Below, in pieces: positions 37,145-48,845 of a DNA stretch of 64,000 bases. The notes below the pieces were generated by a model. The model made no database searches. It saw only the letters and a list, made by a program, of their open reading frames with translations, and was not told the DNA's origin. Position numbers and translations under genes: made by a program. The stretch spans positions 79,528,697 to 79,592,696 of the forward strand of contig OY744604.1 of assembly GCA_963556255.1 (NCBI GenBank), written 5' to 3'. Within the stretch, counting starts at the first letter, position 1. Every line of letters starts with the position of its first letter. This DNA comes from Allolobophora icterica (taxonomy: Eukaryota; Annelida; Clitellata; Crassiclitellata; Lumbricidae).

Positions 37145-38111
37145 CAGTGATGGGTAATAGTTAACTAAAAAGTTGCTAACTTTTAGTTAAACTTACATTT
37201 TTTAGTTAAGGATGAAGTTTAACTAGAAAAAAGTTGTTTAGTTAAAACCATAGTTTAAATAATATTTTTTGTTGCTAACTAAAATGTTTAACTAACAAAA
37301 TCAGCAAATACGCAACTGTATTCCGCAATGAACACTGCCAACAACTAAACGCGACGTTTACTAACTTATTAACACAGGTGTTGCCTCTGCATAGAATACA
37401 GTATGTAGTAAAGCGCAGTGTAAATAACGACATTGGTCTTTATCTTTATTATTCTTTATATGAGTTGACTGTAGCAAAGATTTGAATTAAAGGCTACATC
37501 AGTAAAAATGAATAGTTTATTATTCACTACTTGCTTCACCGAGGTAAAACTGAAAGAAGGCAACTACAACTGTTAGAAATTAGGTGCAAAATGTCGATTT
37601 TGTGTGAACAAAAGGATCTGTGGAAATATTACGTCTAAAACCAACTTTCTGAACCACATCAAGGTCTGACGAAACACTTGATCACCTTCTTTCTTACGAT
37701 CCAGATTCAAATTTGACAGTGGCGTTGCTGTTGCTGAACAATATTGTCATGAGTAACTAACTGGTTTTATTATTCAAGTCGAGTAAACTGCATTGCATTG
37801 CATGATGCATCATTGTTTGCATTAGCAACTGTCTTAATTATTTTCTGGTAGACTGTAGTAGGATATTACATAGTACACATTACATAATTTGTAAGTGAAA
37901 TTGTCATTGACGCTCTGCATTATTACAGTTCACTTAACTCTCTTATTGCGAAAGTGTCTGTCATAAAGGTTGAATAAAGTTGGAAAAAGTTTAACTAATT
38001 ATGTTTAGTTTAGTTAACTTATTTCCAAAATCAGTTGCTAACTTTAGTTAAACTATTTTATTTCAGTTGAAAAATAGTTTAACTAAAAAATTAGTTTAGT
38101 GCCCATCACTA
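37145..38111. mobile_element. Non-autonomous hAT element with BED-finger remnant
   Basis: Ends CAGTGATGGGTAATAG and the inverse of TAGTGATGGGCAC. Flanking octamers are GTGAGGGG (37137-37144) and GTGAGGGA (38112-38119), 7/8. Subterminal regions are full of 'agttaact' repeats. The interior (about 37545-37700) shows a decayed BED-type zinc finger pattern (Cys-x2-Cys … 'NFLNHIK'). Inserted next to the broken Ig exon. Confidence 0.75.
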
Positions 38112-38655
38112 GTGAGGGAACAACCAAGCAATGTCCGGAGCCTCTGCGGGAAGACAGTCTGATAGCTGACACCATCACTGCCATGATCTGGACACCTTCG
38201 GCGCGTTTGAAATATAACCAGCAACTGCCGTCGACGATGCATTAGAAAAATTAGTGCTATCAGAATATCAATACGTAGTTGGGCCTCGCCGTGACTCAGA
38301 ACTGCGTGCATCTTGATCTGGGGTGCAGACAGTGTCGTCTCAACAGCATTGCAGGCATTGGGCAAAAGCAATGCACTGCCGCTCGTGAAGGTCACGCACA
38401 CATAAATTGTGGGGTCTTTTAATATGGGGGTCCTAGAATCGTGAGGTCCCTGGCGACTGCCCAGCATGCCCATGCCTTAAGACGGCACTAAATGCAGAAC
38501 GAAGAGCAGGACAACCGGACGAGCCGAAGGTCGTTAAACAGAGCAGGACTTTCCCAAAGACGGCATTGAATGAACATTGCTTCTTAAGAATCAACTTATT
38601 TTTAAAGACAAGGATCTGTGAAATTGGAATTGTATGATAGTCCGCCACTCAAGGA
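38112..38655. other. No supported feature
   Basis: A minus-strand open frame with a short hydrophobic run ('RIDILIALIFLMHRRR') exists here, but it has no splice context or homology I recognise. Confidence 0.3.
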
Positions 38656-39389
38656 GAGCCGTTGTAGTAGGCTGAATAGACTCCCCCTTTTTAACACTCC
38701 CGGAGTCTATTTATGCTAGGATATATTGACTGGGGAGTAAATTCTTACTAGGGATAATTGAAAAGTGGAGTATATTGTTACCTGGACTAAGCCACTCCTG
38801 TTGGTGATTAGACACACCATTGGATTTAAATCTTCGTAGGACAAATTGAATGAGGAGTTCATTCTTTTTAGGACGAAATGACTTGCGGAGTTGATTCTTC
38901 CTAGGACAAATTGAATGAGGAGTTCATTCATCCTAGGACCAAATGACTTGTGGGGTTGATTCTTCTTAGGACAAATTGAATGGAGGAGTTCATTCTTCCT
39001 AGGAGGAATGAACTCCACAAGTCATTTGGTCCTAGGAAGAATGAACTCCCCAATCAGTTTATCCTAGGAAGAATGAATTCCACAAGTCATTTGATCCTAG
39101 AAAGAATGAACTCTCAATTTGTCCTAGGAAAAATGAACTCCACAAGTCATTTGGTCCTAGGAAGAATGAACTCCCCCATTCAATTTGTCCTAGGAAGAAT
39201 CAACTCCACCATTCATTTGGTCCGATCTCAAACGAAAGCACTCCTAGTGTTAATTCGCAGGGGTGGAGTGTTTTTGTCCTAGTATCAATTAACTCTCTAG
39301 TCACTATACACTAGGATATAAACACTCCCGGAGTCTTTTAATAGGGGGACTGGGGGAGTCTATTGAACAGCCTCCTACACCGGCGGCTC
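38656..39389. mobile_element. Foldback element with tandem subrepeats
   Basis: Ends 'gagccgttgtagtaggctg' and the inverse 'cagcctcctacaccggcggc' bound a near-complete 730-bp palindrome centred near 39001. Each arm consists of repeated units of about 33-65 bp around 'aggacaaattgaatgaggag' and 'ttcattcttcctagga'. The outer arms hold 'actcccggagtct'. No coding capacity. A foldback transposon is the best description. Confidence 0.75.
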
Positions 39390-39921
39390 TGGACCGTTCG
39401 TGCACATCGCACAATTCATTACTCCGTGCTGAAGCTTATCTATAAAATATGATAGAGAAAGTCTTAGACGAAACAGGTAGCGAATTGATCGCTAAAGACT
39501 GAAAAGCCCTTCTATATTGCCGTGGATAAGCGATGAAAACGTTCCATACTAAAGCTGAAACAAGAAGTTGGATGGTCGATGAAAACATACCTCAGCCTAG
39601 AAGCTGGTTGATCGATGAACATTATAACTGAAACTAGAAGTTGGATGAACGATGATTATTTATTGTATTATTTATTATTTATTGTATTATAACGTTTGAA
39701 TTAAATAATTTCCGACGTTACAAGCCAAAATTACCATCTATTTTACCTGTAGATTAGCGACTGAAACCAAAAACTATATTATATCGCAAAACATGCAATT
39801 TACTATTATATTGAAATATTTAAACGGACGTCGCTCAATCCAAAAGACGCACAGCTATCGAAATAACGCTTCCGGCAGAGAACTAAATTGAGAAGCGATA
39901 TTCTGGCGAATTGAGGTTGTT

Positions 39922-40001
<80 letters not shown>

Positions 40002-40417
40002 TATTCTTTATTACACCATTTGCAAACGCACAATGGGACATTAGCTACATTGTAGAAGCATTGAATGTAAAACACAGCAGTAATAAATCGAAATAAAACT
40101 TATAAAGTAAGCAAATATGTAGGCCTAAGCAAGTGGATCGTAATCGTAATCGCAATCGTAATCTCGATAGGCGCTCAATCAAATCATAATCAGTAGGCTG
40201 GGGTGGGTGGGTGAAATCGGTTCCAGGTCGAGGTCCAAAAGGGTCAATCGGGCAGACAGTCAGACGGCTAAGGAGGATGGTGTTTGGGGTTGAAAAAGGC
40301 AACGGAGATAAGAGGAAGAGGATGAATCAGGATAAGATTTGTGAAAGAACAGTGTTTTGTGTTTTAAATGGAAGTCCTGTGGAGAGATAACAATAAGCGA
40401 GGTTTTGGTGAATTCGT
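39390..40417. other. (GTAA)n microsatellite and LINE 3'-end-like sequence
   Basis: 39918-40001 is (GTAA)n. It is followed by 'tatattctttattacaccat', i.e. an inverted AATAAA-(CTTA)n LINE tail as at 46655. 40137-40170 is a 'cgtaatcg' repeat. Block B begins at about 40418. Confidence 0.5.
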
Positions 40418-40698
40418 AGGACGGGACAGTTTATGTGGAGTTGAACAGATCCAACGGAAGCGGTGTTGTTCCTTCAATGCAACAACCTAAACAACAACTC
40501 TTCGATAAATCAGTCTACGCACTGATCGACCACAATGAAAAGCCACCGCCTCCTCCACCCCCGTCTCTTCCTCGTCGTTCTTCGTGTGCTTCTCGCAGAT
40601 ATCAGCCTTCTCACTCTACGCAATGCCCGGACTTGTCAATTCATTGCCTTCCTGACTATGTGAAGAATACGGCTTCATATTCACACTCACATCACTGA
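40418..40698 (+). CDS. Receptor terminal exon, copy B (partial)
   Basis: Nearly identical to copy A from 'GACGG(C/G)ACAGTTTATGTG' onward. It encodes DGTVYVELNRS … SVYALIDHNEKP, the seven-proline run and SLPRRSS. It continues 26 residues past the A stop to TGA at 40696 (…'YSHSHH'). The 5' part of the exon and its original acceptor are absent. A TAG just before GAC at 40417 could serve as a new acceptor, but no upstream receptor exons were found for this copy. It is probably a duplicated 3' fragment with its flank, yet its frame is preserved. Confidence 0.6.
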
Positions 40699-42239
40699 GT
40701 AGAGCCCTTGAAGAGGCGCTATATAAATTCCATGATTGATTGATTGATTGATCACAGCTCAAGACCGATCTTTTAAAACTATGACTCGGAGATTTCTTGA
40801 ACTTATGTACAACGCTCTTTTCTTTGGCGTCAGCCGAGCTACGGCGCTATATAAATCATATTATTATTATTATTAATTATTATTATTATTATTTTACCCG
40901 AGGTATATATGATCCCTCAGGTGTCAGATACTAATTAAATACGTTGATTCTGGAGTGACCGTCCTGGTCAAGATCTGGATCTTATTATTATTGCTTTATT
41001 ATTATTATTAAACCAATAATTCATGCGTGGGGCACGGTAACCGATATTTGAGAGAGCTATTCTTCTAGCGAGCAGAATAATGGTTCGAGCCTTCCCTGGG
41101 ACGATTCAAGGGACTTTGAACGAGTCCTTCACTCACAGTTCTTCAGCGCAATCGAACAGTGCTTCGTTTATTAGGTAGTGGAGCTTAATAAATGCATAAT
41201 AATAAATAATAATTATAATAACAATTGAGGTATTCAGACCCATACATCTACAGTTACTTATGTCTGGCGACCAAGATGCCGTTGCTTTCTGAGTTTCATC
41301 GCTTCCAAAGGTTAGTTATTGAATGGTCAGTAAAAGTAAATTCACTGTTGACGAACATATTATTTAAGCTACATGTAAACAACATTGACAGCTGTTCTTT
41401 TCAAAGCTTCTTTAGTCGGTTATGGCATCTTAGAATCTTCTATTTAAATTTCTCACGCTTTAATTCAGAATTTACTACAAAAGACAACACAAGAAACACT
41501 TTCACTAATCTTAACGCATCTGTTTAATCTATCCAATGACCCTTCTCCAACGCCTTTTAGGGATTCTTTAATGGCGCTGCATAAATGCATAAGGAAACAG
41601 ACAGACAGATACATACAAACATACATTGTCGCATGTAGCGGGCAGATGTAATGGGTGCTCTGATTTGCGTGACTGCATGCTGGTTAATGCTGGCGGGAAA
41701 CTCCGGAGCAGTATATAAAGCCTGATGGATCGTGTGTTCTAGAGAGACTTGGTTAGATTTTGTTAGTTAGAGTTGAGCTCTGTTGTATAATTCAAACCAG
41801 GCAAGTTTTCATCTCATTGAGAATTGCTCACTTCGATCGTCCGGTTGACGGACAAGTGTAGCTCTTGCCGTTTTATTGTATTTGTTTCGTTGCACTGTTA
41901 ACGGACAAGCTGTATCGTCGACGTTTTTGCAAAGGTTTATTTTCTGTTCTACATTATAATAATCCTTTTTTTTTAATTAATTCAAACTGACAAGTACGCA
42001 GTAAGATTATATTGAAACATGACCGTACAATCAGGATCTTAATTAAACACATGTTTTGGCAGCCCTGCAAGGCGCCCGCTCTAGAGAAGGGTTAGGCCTA
42101 CGGGTATCGAACCGCGATCCAATGCTCTCCTGGCCATGAGTGATACCTTATCCTTCTCCACTGTATCGCAATAAGCTTAGTTTTACCTTATGCTACTTAC
42201 TTTTTTGTCTTCTAAACAAATAGGCTAACGACATTCATG
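40699..42239. other. Block B flank with SINE tail, microsatellite and possible solo-LTR-like segment
   Basis: 40700-40750 'gaggcgctatataaattcca' plus (GATT)n is a SINE-type tail inserted relative to copy A. 41005-41340 matches 30906-31200. 41640-41960 contains 'cagtatataaagcctgatgg' and is absent from the A alignment; LTR-like but no ends could be proven. A tRNA-like minus-strand box ('ggtatcgaaccgcgatcc') lies near 42100. Confidence 0.4.
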
Positions 42240-42255
42240 TACATACATATATACA

Positions 42256-42289
<34 letters not shown>

Positions 42290-42421
42290 CATACATACAT
42301 ACATACATACATACATACATACATACATACATACATACATACATACATACATACATACATACATACATACATACATACATACATAGTTACATACATACAT
42401 ACATGCATACATACATACATA

Positions 42422-43450
42422 CAGGGCCTAGGACAGGGGGGCCACCGGGGCCATTTGGCCCCAGGCCTCACTTGATAAAGGGCCTCGGAATTACGGAGTT
42501 ATTTATTGAAATGCGGAATTACGGAATTAAGGAGTTATTCATTGAAATGTAGCGCTATACAAATTCTAATTATTTCGTGACGAAATCGTTGACGTTAAAT
42601 AATTTCAAACTGTAAAATTTTTTTCGTAAATCTGTTATTAGTTGTAAATTTGAAAAGTTGTCAACACTCAACAGTCTAAACTCTATCGTAACTCATTACT
42701 CGTAAGTCCTAAGTCAAACATTCAAACCTAAATAATGTTTTAATATTAATATATTGTTCTTATACATAAGTTTTCAATAAGATTCTTTCAACACTCACTG
42801 AAAGCCTTTCAACAAGATTCTCAGCTATTGCAAGCATCGTGGAGAATTTTGAATTTTTATGGCAATTCAATTCTATGAGTGACGATCAGTTGAAAGAGGC
42901 AGCTACGAGATATACTTTAAGCCGTTTAAAAGATATATCACTTGAGCTCATCGAAGAAATTATTTTTCTCAAAAATACTAAATTAATTTCAAGCTTCCTC
43001 TTTCACCAAAAAATCTACTACAAGAAATAGTGACTCAAAATCTGGTTGATCTGTTTCCAAATGTGTTTATTTCCTTGAGAATTTTCATGACGTTACCTAT
43101 AATCTGCTGCAGATGCCGAGATATCATTCAGTAACCAGAAAAGAACTAAGAACTCCTCCGTTCCACGATGGGTCAGCAGCGTGTTAATGGATTGGCTATG
43201 TTAAGCATTAATTCTGATATCGCTAGAACTTTAAATTATCAAAGCGTTATCAAAAAATTTGTAGCTTTGAAGATGCGAAGGTTGATTTGAACCTTTCTGT
43301 TGAGTTTTTAAAAGATATTTTATAAACTAAATCCTGTTAATTAAATTTGAAAATAAAAAAAATTATATCACAAAATTTATTATTTTTAATTGAAAAAGGC
43401 CTTGAAAATTAGTTGTGGCCCTGGGCCTCCAAATCCTGTCCTAGGCCCTG
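42422..43450 (+). mobile_element. Deleted hAT transposon inserted in (CATA)n
   Basis: Ends CAGGGCCTAGGACAGG and its exact inverse CCTGTCCTAGGCCCTG, flanked by CATACATA on both sides (8-bp duplication, although within a repeat). The interior has transposase remnants: an open frame at 42839-43030 ('EFLWQFNSMSDDQLKEAA') and a C-terminal piece at about 43186-43280 ('GLAMLSINSDIARTLNY'). Both resemble the ZMYM6-like group of hAT transposases. The ORF is broken between them. Confidence 0.75.
42839..43030 (+). pseudogene. hAT transposase fragment
   Basis: 63 codons. The 'FEFLWQFNSMSDDQLKEAA…' pattern is typical of the segment before the catalytic C-terminal region in domesticated and active ZMYM6-type hAT transposases. 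It is isolated from the C-terminal 'SINSDIARTLNYQSVIKKF' piece about 160 bp downstream by stops. A relic of the surrounding element. Confidence 0.5.
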
Positions 43451-43656
43451 CATACATACATACATACATACATACATACATACATACATACATACATACA
43501 TACATACATACATACATACATACATACATACATACATACATACATACATACATACATACATACATACATACATACATACATACATACATACATACATACA
43601 TACATACATACATACATACATACATACATACATACATACATACATACATAAATACA

Positions 43657-44844
43657 CACACGTAGGCACATACATACATTGTTATATATGACCGCTTGAG
43701 AGGAATTGCTAGTTATATTTTGTTGAGGCCATATTCTATAAGGTGAGCTAGGCCTCTTTTGGTTGCCGTGCTTAGAAGGTGTGTTAGAACTTCGGCCATC
43801 TGGCGAGAAACAATCTATATATAAGCTCGGAACATTATAGTCTATGTGAGCTTGGCATTTACGTTTGATTTGACGAGACCTTTTGCTATGTTAGCTAGCC
43901 AAGGCGCCGTTAGTAGACTACTTGTACAGGGTAACTAAGAACGGTGACTCCTTAGTCGATTTGGACGTCGTTGCTGTCTGTCTCGCGTCTGAAACGACCA
44001 ACAGAGTTTTTTTTATGTGAAGGCTGCTTCTGTTTGAAATCTTCTGCCTTTGGTGAAGCTGCTGTTGTTGTTGAAGCCGCAGTGTTATGTTCGAGTTCCG
44101 GTTCTGTTAGTTTTCAATGTATAATTTGTCGACTATTATTACTTTTGAATATAATACTTTATTTTAAACCCAATGGAGAGTTTTGTTTTTCCCTGGTGGA
44201 CCTCTAACAACATGTAAATGTACATACACACATTCATACACATACATAATGTTGCAACAGCTCATTCTCAAGTTAACAGATTCGGCTAGCACTATTCTGG
44301 GAAATTCTATTGTGCCACATTCGTAATACTCTGAATATGAATTGGTGGCAGTTTGACGGTAAAGTTTCTTAGCAAGACAGAACCAAAATACGCCCGATGA
44401 GCAACTAAAAATACTAAGACACAAAACATCAGACAGAAGTACATAGGCCTAAAGCTCGATAACGTCGAACCAAAGAGAACAACACTGACTAGTAAAAGCG
44501 TTTGAAGATCATCGACAGAGAGACTTCGATTGGATTTTCTGAAGTGACGCCATATAAATTACTAATTACAATAACAACATTACAAAAGTAAAGTACTGTT
44601 AGGTCTGGAAATGTGTACAATTAGTAAATGCATGCAATGAATTGCCTTGTTTATAACTGAGTGAATAGATGCACGTTTTCAGACACATCAACGCAATAAA
44701 ACGTGAAAGCTGTTTTCGTAAAATTAGCAAAATCGATGCATTATAATGAACGCTCGGTTTCTACATAATTTCAGTAGGCCAATATACATCGAATTCACTT
44801 GTTTAGTTTCCTGTGGGACTTAATCGTTTAGCTGATCTGTTGTC
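43657..44844. other. Block B flank
   Basis: 44160-44800 matches 31290-31915 (A) and 58060-58330 (C, partly). 43680-44168 ('tatatataagctcggaacat' near 43815) is unmatched and may be a separate insertion. No exon in plus orientation. Confidence 0.45.
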
Positions 44845-44933
44845 CTAGAACGGAGCAGTGTTCTGGTTAATATAGTCATCAACTGTCATCATCATGTCAT
44901 GGACAAGTGCTGTTGTGTTACTGCAATCGTCTC
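44845..44933 (-). CDS. IAP-like gene copy B, terminal exon
   Basis: Minus strand: acceptor 'tttctttcatttgtag|GA', 28 codons and TAG. Joined to the exon at 45790 by phase 1, the boundary reads '..KRKLEQT-G-DDCSNTTALVHDMM..', the end of a UBA-like domain as found between BIR and RING in IAP proteins (family pattern: KRKLEETG..F.s...Lv..ll). The gene stops here ('DYINQNTAPF*'), so no RING follows. The paralogous exon at 58347 has the same length, phase and stop position (19 of 28 residues identical by eye), which supports real coding. Confidence 0.65.
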
Positions 44934-45789
44934 CTACAAATGAAAGAAAACAGATTGAACGAATATTATCTCTGCTTTAATTCTATGCACAGTATATTCC
45001 AACCCTTATTCGGAGATGCTGAGCTTATAAGTAGTAGGCCTACGATACAGTTAGAGAGACAGATATACAGACCGACAGAGACAGGTAGACAGATAGAGAG
45101 ACAGAGAGCCATCGACAGTAGACCAGAGACAATAACAGATATACGCTGACACAGACTAAGAGAAAGACAGACAGACAGACAGACAAAAGCAGAGACATAA
45201 ACTGGTAGACGCGGATGCAGACAATTATCGTAAACCATATACCTAATGCCTGCCAGTCAGAGGCACAGAGGCACAGAGGCATGACACAAAGAAAGCAGAG
45301 AGACTAATATATTTAAATAAGGATACTGGTAGACCGAGATTGCCTGTTAAAGACAGAGACTTGTGAGCGGCTTGATTACTCCACCAACGACAGTACACGG
45401 TCAGTTTACTCATCTTTTACCATAGTTTGCTAAGGGACGTAAATGAAGAAGAAAACTCCAAACAGGTTTTTGCCCTGAACTGTTATAATTAAATGTAAAT
45501 GTACACTTTTTTCTATGGCGAACGTATGTAGGCCTGTGTCTTGGACCCTGCTATTTTGCAATTAATTGATCGGGTGGGATCTTTCACCACCGCAGCCAGT
45601 TTGAATAGGCGCTACGCCCTTTAAGCTTCTCGTGAACGGACCCTGCTGTTCCGAGATTTGAATCATGTAGATTCCATGCACAGAGGCGCATTGGACTTGT
45701 GCTCTAACCAATATACTTATCTGGGCCACCACAATTTTCACGAACACACTGGTATTTGAAGAGATGGATAGTGATCTATGGTACCCTAC
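44934..45789. other. Intron of IAP-like copy B, (CAGA)n-rich
   Basis: 45050-45300 is a degenerate 'cagacaga/gagacaga' simple repeat. 45600-45789 is also present in copy C near 59330-59411 ('acactgg(t/c)atttga/caa'). Confidence 0.5.
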
Positions 45790-45939
45790 CGGTCTGCTCC
45801 AGTTTTCTTTTGATGAACTGTCGAATGACATCCTTGTCGAAGCCAATGTCATTGATGAGCCACCTGTTCATCGCCGTATCCAGACGAGCATCAATTTCTA
45901 TCGGTAAAAACTGATGCGTGGCAACATAATCAGACAGAA
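45790..45939 (-). CDS. IAP-like gene copy B, UBA-like exon
   Basis: Minus strand: acceptor 'cttccttggtttcag|TT', donor 'G|GTAGGG', phase 1-1, 50 codons. It reads 'LSDYVATHQFLPIEIDARLD' … 'NDIGFDKDVIRQFIKRKLEQ'. The GF-D-x-x-x-(V/I)-R-x-F-I-x-R-x-L pattern matches the UBA-like helix bundle of inhibitor-of-apoptosis proteins, a ubiquitin-binding domain. 46 of 50 residues match the copy at 59412. Upstream on this strand, 51844-52101 encodes a BIR domain. Confidence 0.7.
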
Positions 45940-46174
45940 CTGAAACCAAGGAAGCAAATATATCTATGTCATCATCAATACGTGAATACGGCAGGGAAAA
46001 AGGACCAATGTTGGGGATTGATCTATAAACATTTTCATACCTCAAGAAATCAGGCAACAAATTTCAGAACTTTAGATCCAAACTATATACACACATTCGA
46101 AGATATATAATATCATTTAGCGGAAAGTAGAACAAAAAGAAAGCAGTTCTTTAGCTATTAGGCCTAGCCCTGAG

Positions 46175-46655
46175 ATGCAGTCATGGGTAGAAGTGTTAGT
46201 TGTCATGCGTGATGATCTTAGAGCAGACGATCATGTGGATGCGGTTTTGGCCTCGTGTAGGGGATCCATACGTGCGCTGCGGATTTTGAAATCAAGGGGC
46301 CTTCCGAGCGAGGCCTTGCAGCAGGTTGCAGCCGCCACCACCGTCTCTAGAATTTTATACGCAGCCCCTCAAGGTGGGGAAGAACAACAGCAGTTGCTCG
46401 CGACAGGATGGATAGATTTATTCTCAGATGGAAAAGGGCTGGCAATCTTTCTGACTCAACGCCTAATGTGGAGCAGCTGATGAGAAGGGCCGATTTGGTC
46501 CTGCTACTCTCTGTGTCTCGTAACTCAATTCATGTTCTAATGGGTTTATTCCCGCCTGTAATTGACCGACAGCATAATCTCCGCCCGCGCCCACATGATT
46601 TTGCCCTTCCTCCTAAGGACGACTCGAATTTCATACCTGGAGTCTTGTATTCTAA
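46175..46655 (+). pseudogene. LINE reverse transcriptase C-terminal fragment
   Basis: First frame: 'DDLRADDHVDAVLASCRGSI' … 'VSRILYAAPQ', the thumb/connection region of LINE RTs. Second frame (46408-46656): '..HNLRPRPHDFALPPKD..VLYSK', the usual C-terminus. The frame change near 46400-46410 shows a broken copy. It is followed directly by (TAAG)n. Confidence 0.65.
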
Positions 46656-47053
46656 GTAAGTAAGTAAGTAAGTATATTCTTTATTAAACGCTAGCAAACG
46701 CACAGCGCTTTACATACAATTATACACAAAGAGGACAGAAAAATATAACAGTAATAATGACGTTAAATTATAAATGAAAATAATAGCAACAGAGCCTAGC
46801 TGTACAGCATTCTACCCAGGAAACCTCGTCGGGTAAGGGAGTCAAATCTAGGGAGAACCAGATTATGAGAACGTGGGCGCAAATCATACCCGGTCTTATG
46901 AACAGGAGGTAGAAGTTCGTGGAGGAGGTGACTAGGGTTTTTGAGAATGTTCTTAAAGAGATCACGATCAGCTTTTTTGCAAAGTTCATCAAAAGTAGGA
47001 AAAGAAGGAGGGAGGTAGCCGAGATGAACCAACTTACGGATAATTGCGCCCAA
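46655..47053 (-). mobile_element. LINE 3' end (RT C-terminus, 3' UTR, (CTTA)n tail)
   Basis: Minus strand: 85 codons 'SFPTFDELCKKADRDLFKNI' … 'YDLRPRSHNLVLPR..FLGRMLYS', a standard LINE RT C-terminus. It is followed by a short 3' UTR, AATAAAG and (CTTA)n at 46656-46680. It lies tail to tail with the plus-strand fragment 46175-46655. 5' truncated. The same 3' end occurs at 39918-40045 and probably 12940. Confidence 0.7.
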
Positions 47054-47171
47054 TTAGATTTCTGCCCTTAGATAGTCGAGAGCACTAGTTAATTCTTATA
47101 TTTTTCTTTATTTGCTTGCTGTAACATGTTGCGGTGTGTCAACATGCGATGAAAATAAACGAATAATCAAT

Positions 47172-47635
47172 CGATCAATAGCGACTTCATTTTCTTAGCC
47201 TCGGCATACGACACCGGGAGTCCAGTCCTCTGCCACACCAGTGACTTTTCCACCGACAACGAGCGATCTTTATAAATGAGTCGGCTAGCCGGCGCAAGTG
47301 ATTTGGAAATCTGGACACAAATTTCTAGTGTTTTTTTTCTGGGAAAAAAGGTTCCGGAACGGAACAATTATGGGCGGGCTAAAATCCAGATAAAAACGGG
47401 ATCGGGAGTTGGGTGGGGGCTCAATAAACACTGAAAACAGTTAAAACACTGAAATTAAGTTAAAATAACTAAATTATTGTGTTTTTTTAATTAAAATAAA
47501 TAAATTATTTGTAGTAGCTGAAAGAGGTGCCGGAACGCCGTTCCGGCGCGTTCCGGCTGAAAAAAGCAGTGCAAATTTCTGCCCTGACATGCGGAAATCT
47601 ACACTACAGCGGAAATCGCATATAAGAATCAATCT
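47172..47635 (-). repeat. SINE family 1 (minus), split by a MITE
   Basis: The minus strand shows the family 1 body ('gaggctaagaaaatgaagtc') and, beyond the MITE, 'gtcagggcagaaatttg'. The two parts are 47172-47326 and 47572-47635. Confidence 0.65.
47327..47571. mobile_element. MITE inserted in SINE
   Basis: Ends AGTGTTTTTTTTCTGGGA and the near-inverse 'ggctgaaaaaagcagtg'. 'GGAACGG'-type palindromic subterminal sequence lies at both ends. A 9-bp direct repeat CAAATTTCT flanks it (47318-47326, 47572-47580), of which 8 bp would be the hAT-type duplication. Confidence 0.65.
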
Positions 47636-47825
47636 GTCTCTACCCGATTATAACAGAGATGTTTGCTTCCTTGATTTAGCTACTTTAAGCCTTTCAGCCA
47701 GAACTGTATTATAACTGAACAATGCAACAGCATGGTTCAGTTCAATCCAAAACCACTATGATACCTATTAACTGTGAATGTGGTTCTGCTGCTGGAGACT
47801 TCTCTAGTTGTCGATGCATTGATTT

Positions 47826-48098
47826 TGTTCCTGTCGTGGTTAGAGTGCTGGACTGTTAATAGAGAGGTCGAGGGTTGAAATCCCCGCCAGGGCATAAATT
47901 TGATTCGAGATTTCGGCTCCCCGTGCGGCCCTAGCCAACTCAGCAATGAATTTACTGACTGTACACTGTCAGTGGGAAGATGAGACGGCGAGGGAGAGGA
48001 CTAGCCATCTGCCCTCACATGCCGAGGATAAGATCGCTAACACTTCATACCCCTGGCTGCCTCAGGGCTAGCTTAAGGAACTGCTCTTCTTCTAATTT
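47826..48098 (+). repeat. tRNA-headed SINE, family 1
   Basis: Head 'gtggttagagtgctggactg' with box B 'GGTCGAGGGTTGAAATCC'; body as in 2478 and 22062. Confidence 0.75.
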
Positions 48099-48695
48099 TG
48101 CCAACTGGCGAATTTATAGTTCCTCGTGATATTTAGCATCATGTAGGCTTGCGCAGACAACGCCACTGATTAGTTTGCTCTGAAGAGGCGCAATGTAAAT
48201 TTTCAGTTACTATTGCAACTACAATTAGTGAATTATCCCTCCCTTCCACCTACTTGTACTAAATGGAACACCGACCGAACACCGACCGTCCGTACAACCA
48301 TACTAAATGGATGCAAGACTTTCATCACAAGTTGTTTGTTTCCATGGTTTCAGCCTAGAAGCGCTCATCTGTTACTGAGTGAAGGAAGGAAGGGGAAGGA
48401 AAATAAGGGAATGAAAGAGAAGGAAAAGAAAGGAAAGGAAATTGGACGGAAGGGAAGGGAGCGAAACGGCACGGAGGGAAAGAGAACGGAAGAGGGGAGT
48501 GAGAAACGGGAAGCAACGGCTTGAACATTTCTCCAGATGAGACATTGCCAATCTAGCACGCTGGAGAGGCTAATTTGCATATACCGGTAGACCTCACTTA
48601 TGCGCATGGAATGAAAGGAACCCTTGTACATTTATAAATGTATATTATATATAATATTGTGTACTCTATACCTTAAAAATGTATATATAGAAATT

Positions 48696-48726
<31 letters not shown>

Positions 48727-48845
48727 TTATATATGTCAACATCTTTTACTCAGATTGCGAGTCTTCGTCACCAGAGTTCGAAGCACACCAGCAGCCTGCA
48801 GAATAACAACATACATATCAAGGCTAATAGTTTATAATTAATCTA
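48099..48845. other. Block B flank; possible small minus-strand exon 48750-48795
   Basis: 48230-48370 matches block C at 62800-62910. 48690-48740 is (TA)n. On the minus strand, 48795-48750 has an acceptor 'gttattctgcag', a donor 'A|GTAAAA' and a 15-codon frame going from phase 0 to phase 1. It would bridge the BIR exon (phase 0 end) and the UBA exon (phase 1 start). The same bases on the plus strand also look like a short exon (acceptor 'catcttttactcag'). Neither is established. Confidence 0.25.

Larger units (their letters stand above)
42240..43656. repeat. (CATA)n microsatellite split by a transposon
   Basis: CATA/TACA repeats at 42240-42421 and 43451-43656 are the two halves of one array interrupted by the hAT element at 42422-43450. 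They produce long spurious MYVC/IHTY reading frames. Confidence 0.85.

Noticed and set aside
38096..38473. Minus-strand frame with a hydrophobic stretch that could be a transmembrane exon
   Set aside because: It starts in the hAT end, lacks splice signals and lies upstream, not downstream, of the minus-strand Ig exons.
41640..41960. Solo LTR with TATA box
   Set aside because: TATA-like 'tatataaag' is present, but no TG…CA ends or target duplication could be demonstrated.
42212..43691. Long repetitive MYVC and HTYI frames on both strands
   Set aside because: Translations of (CATA)n microsatellite arrays in all frames.
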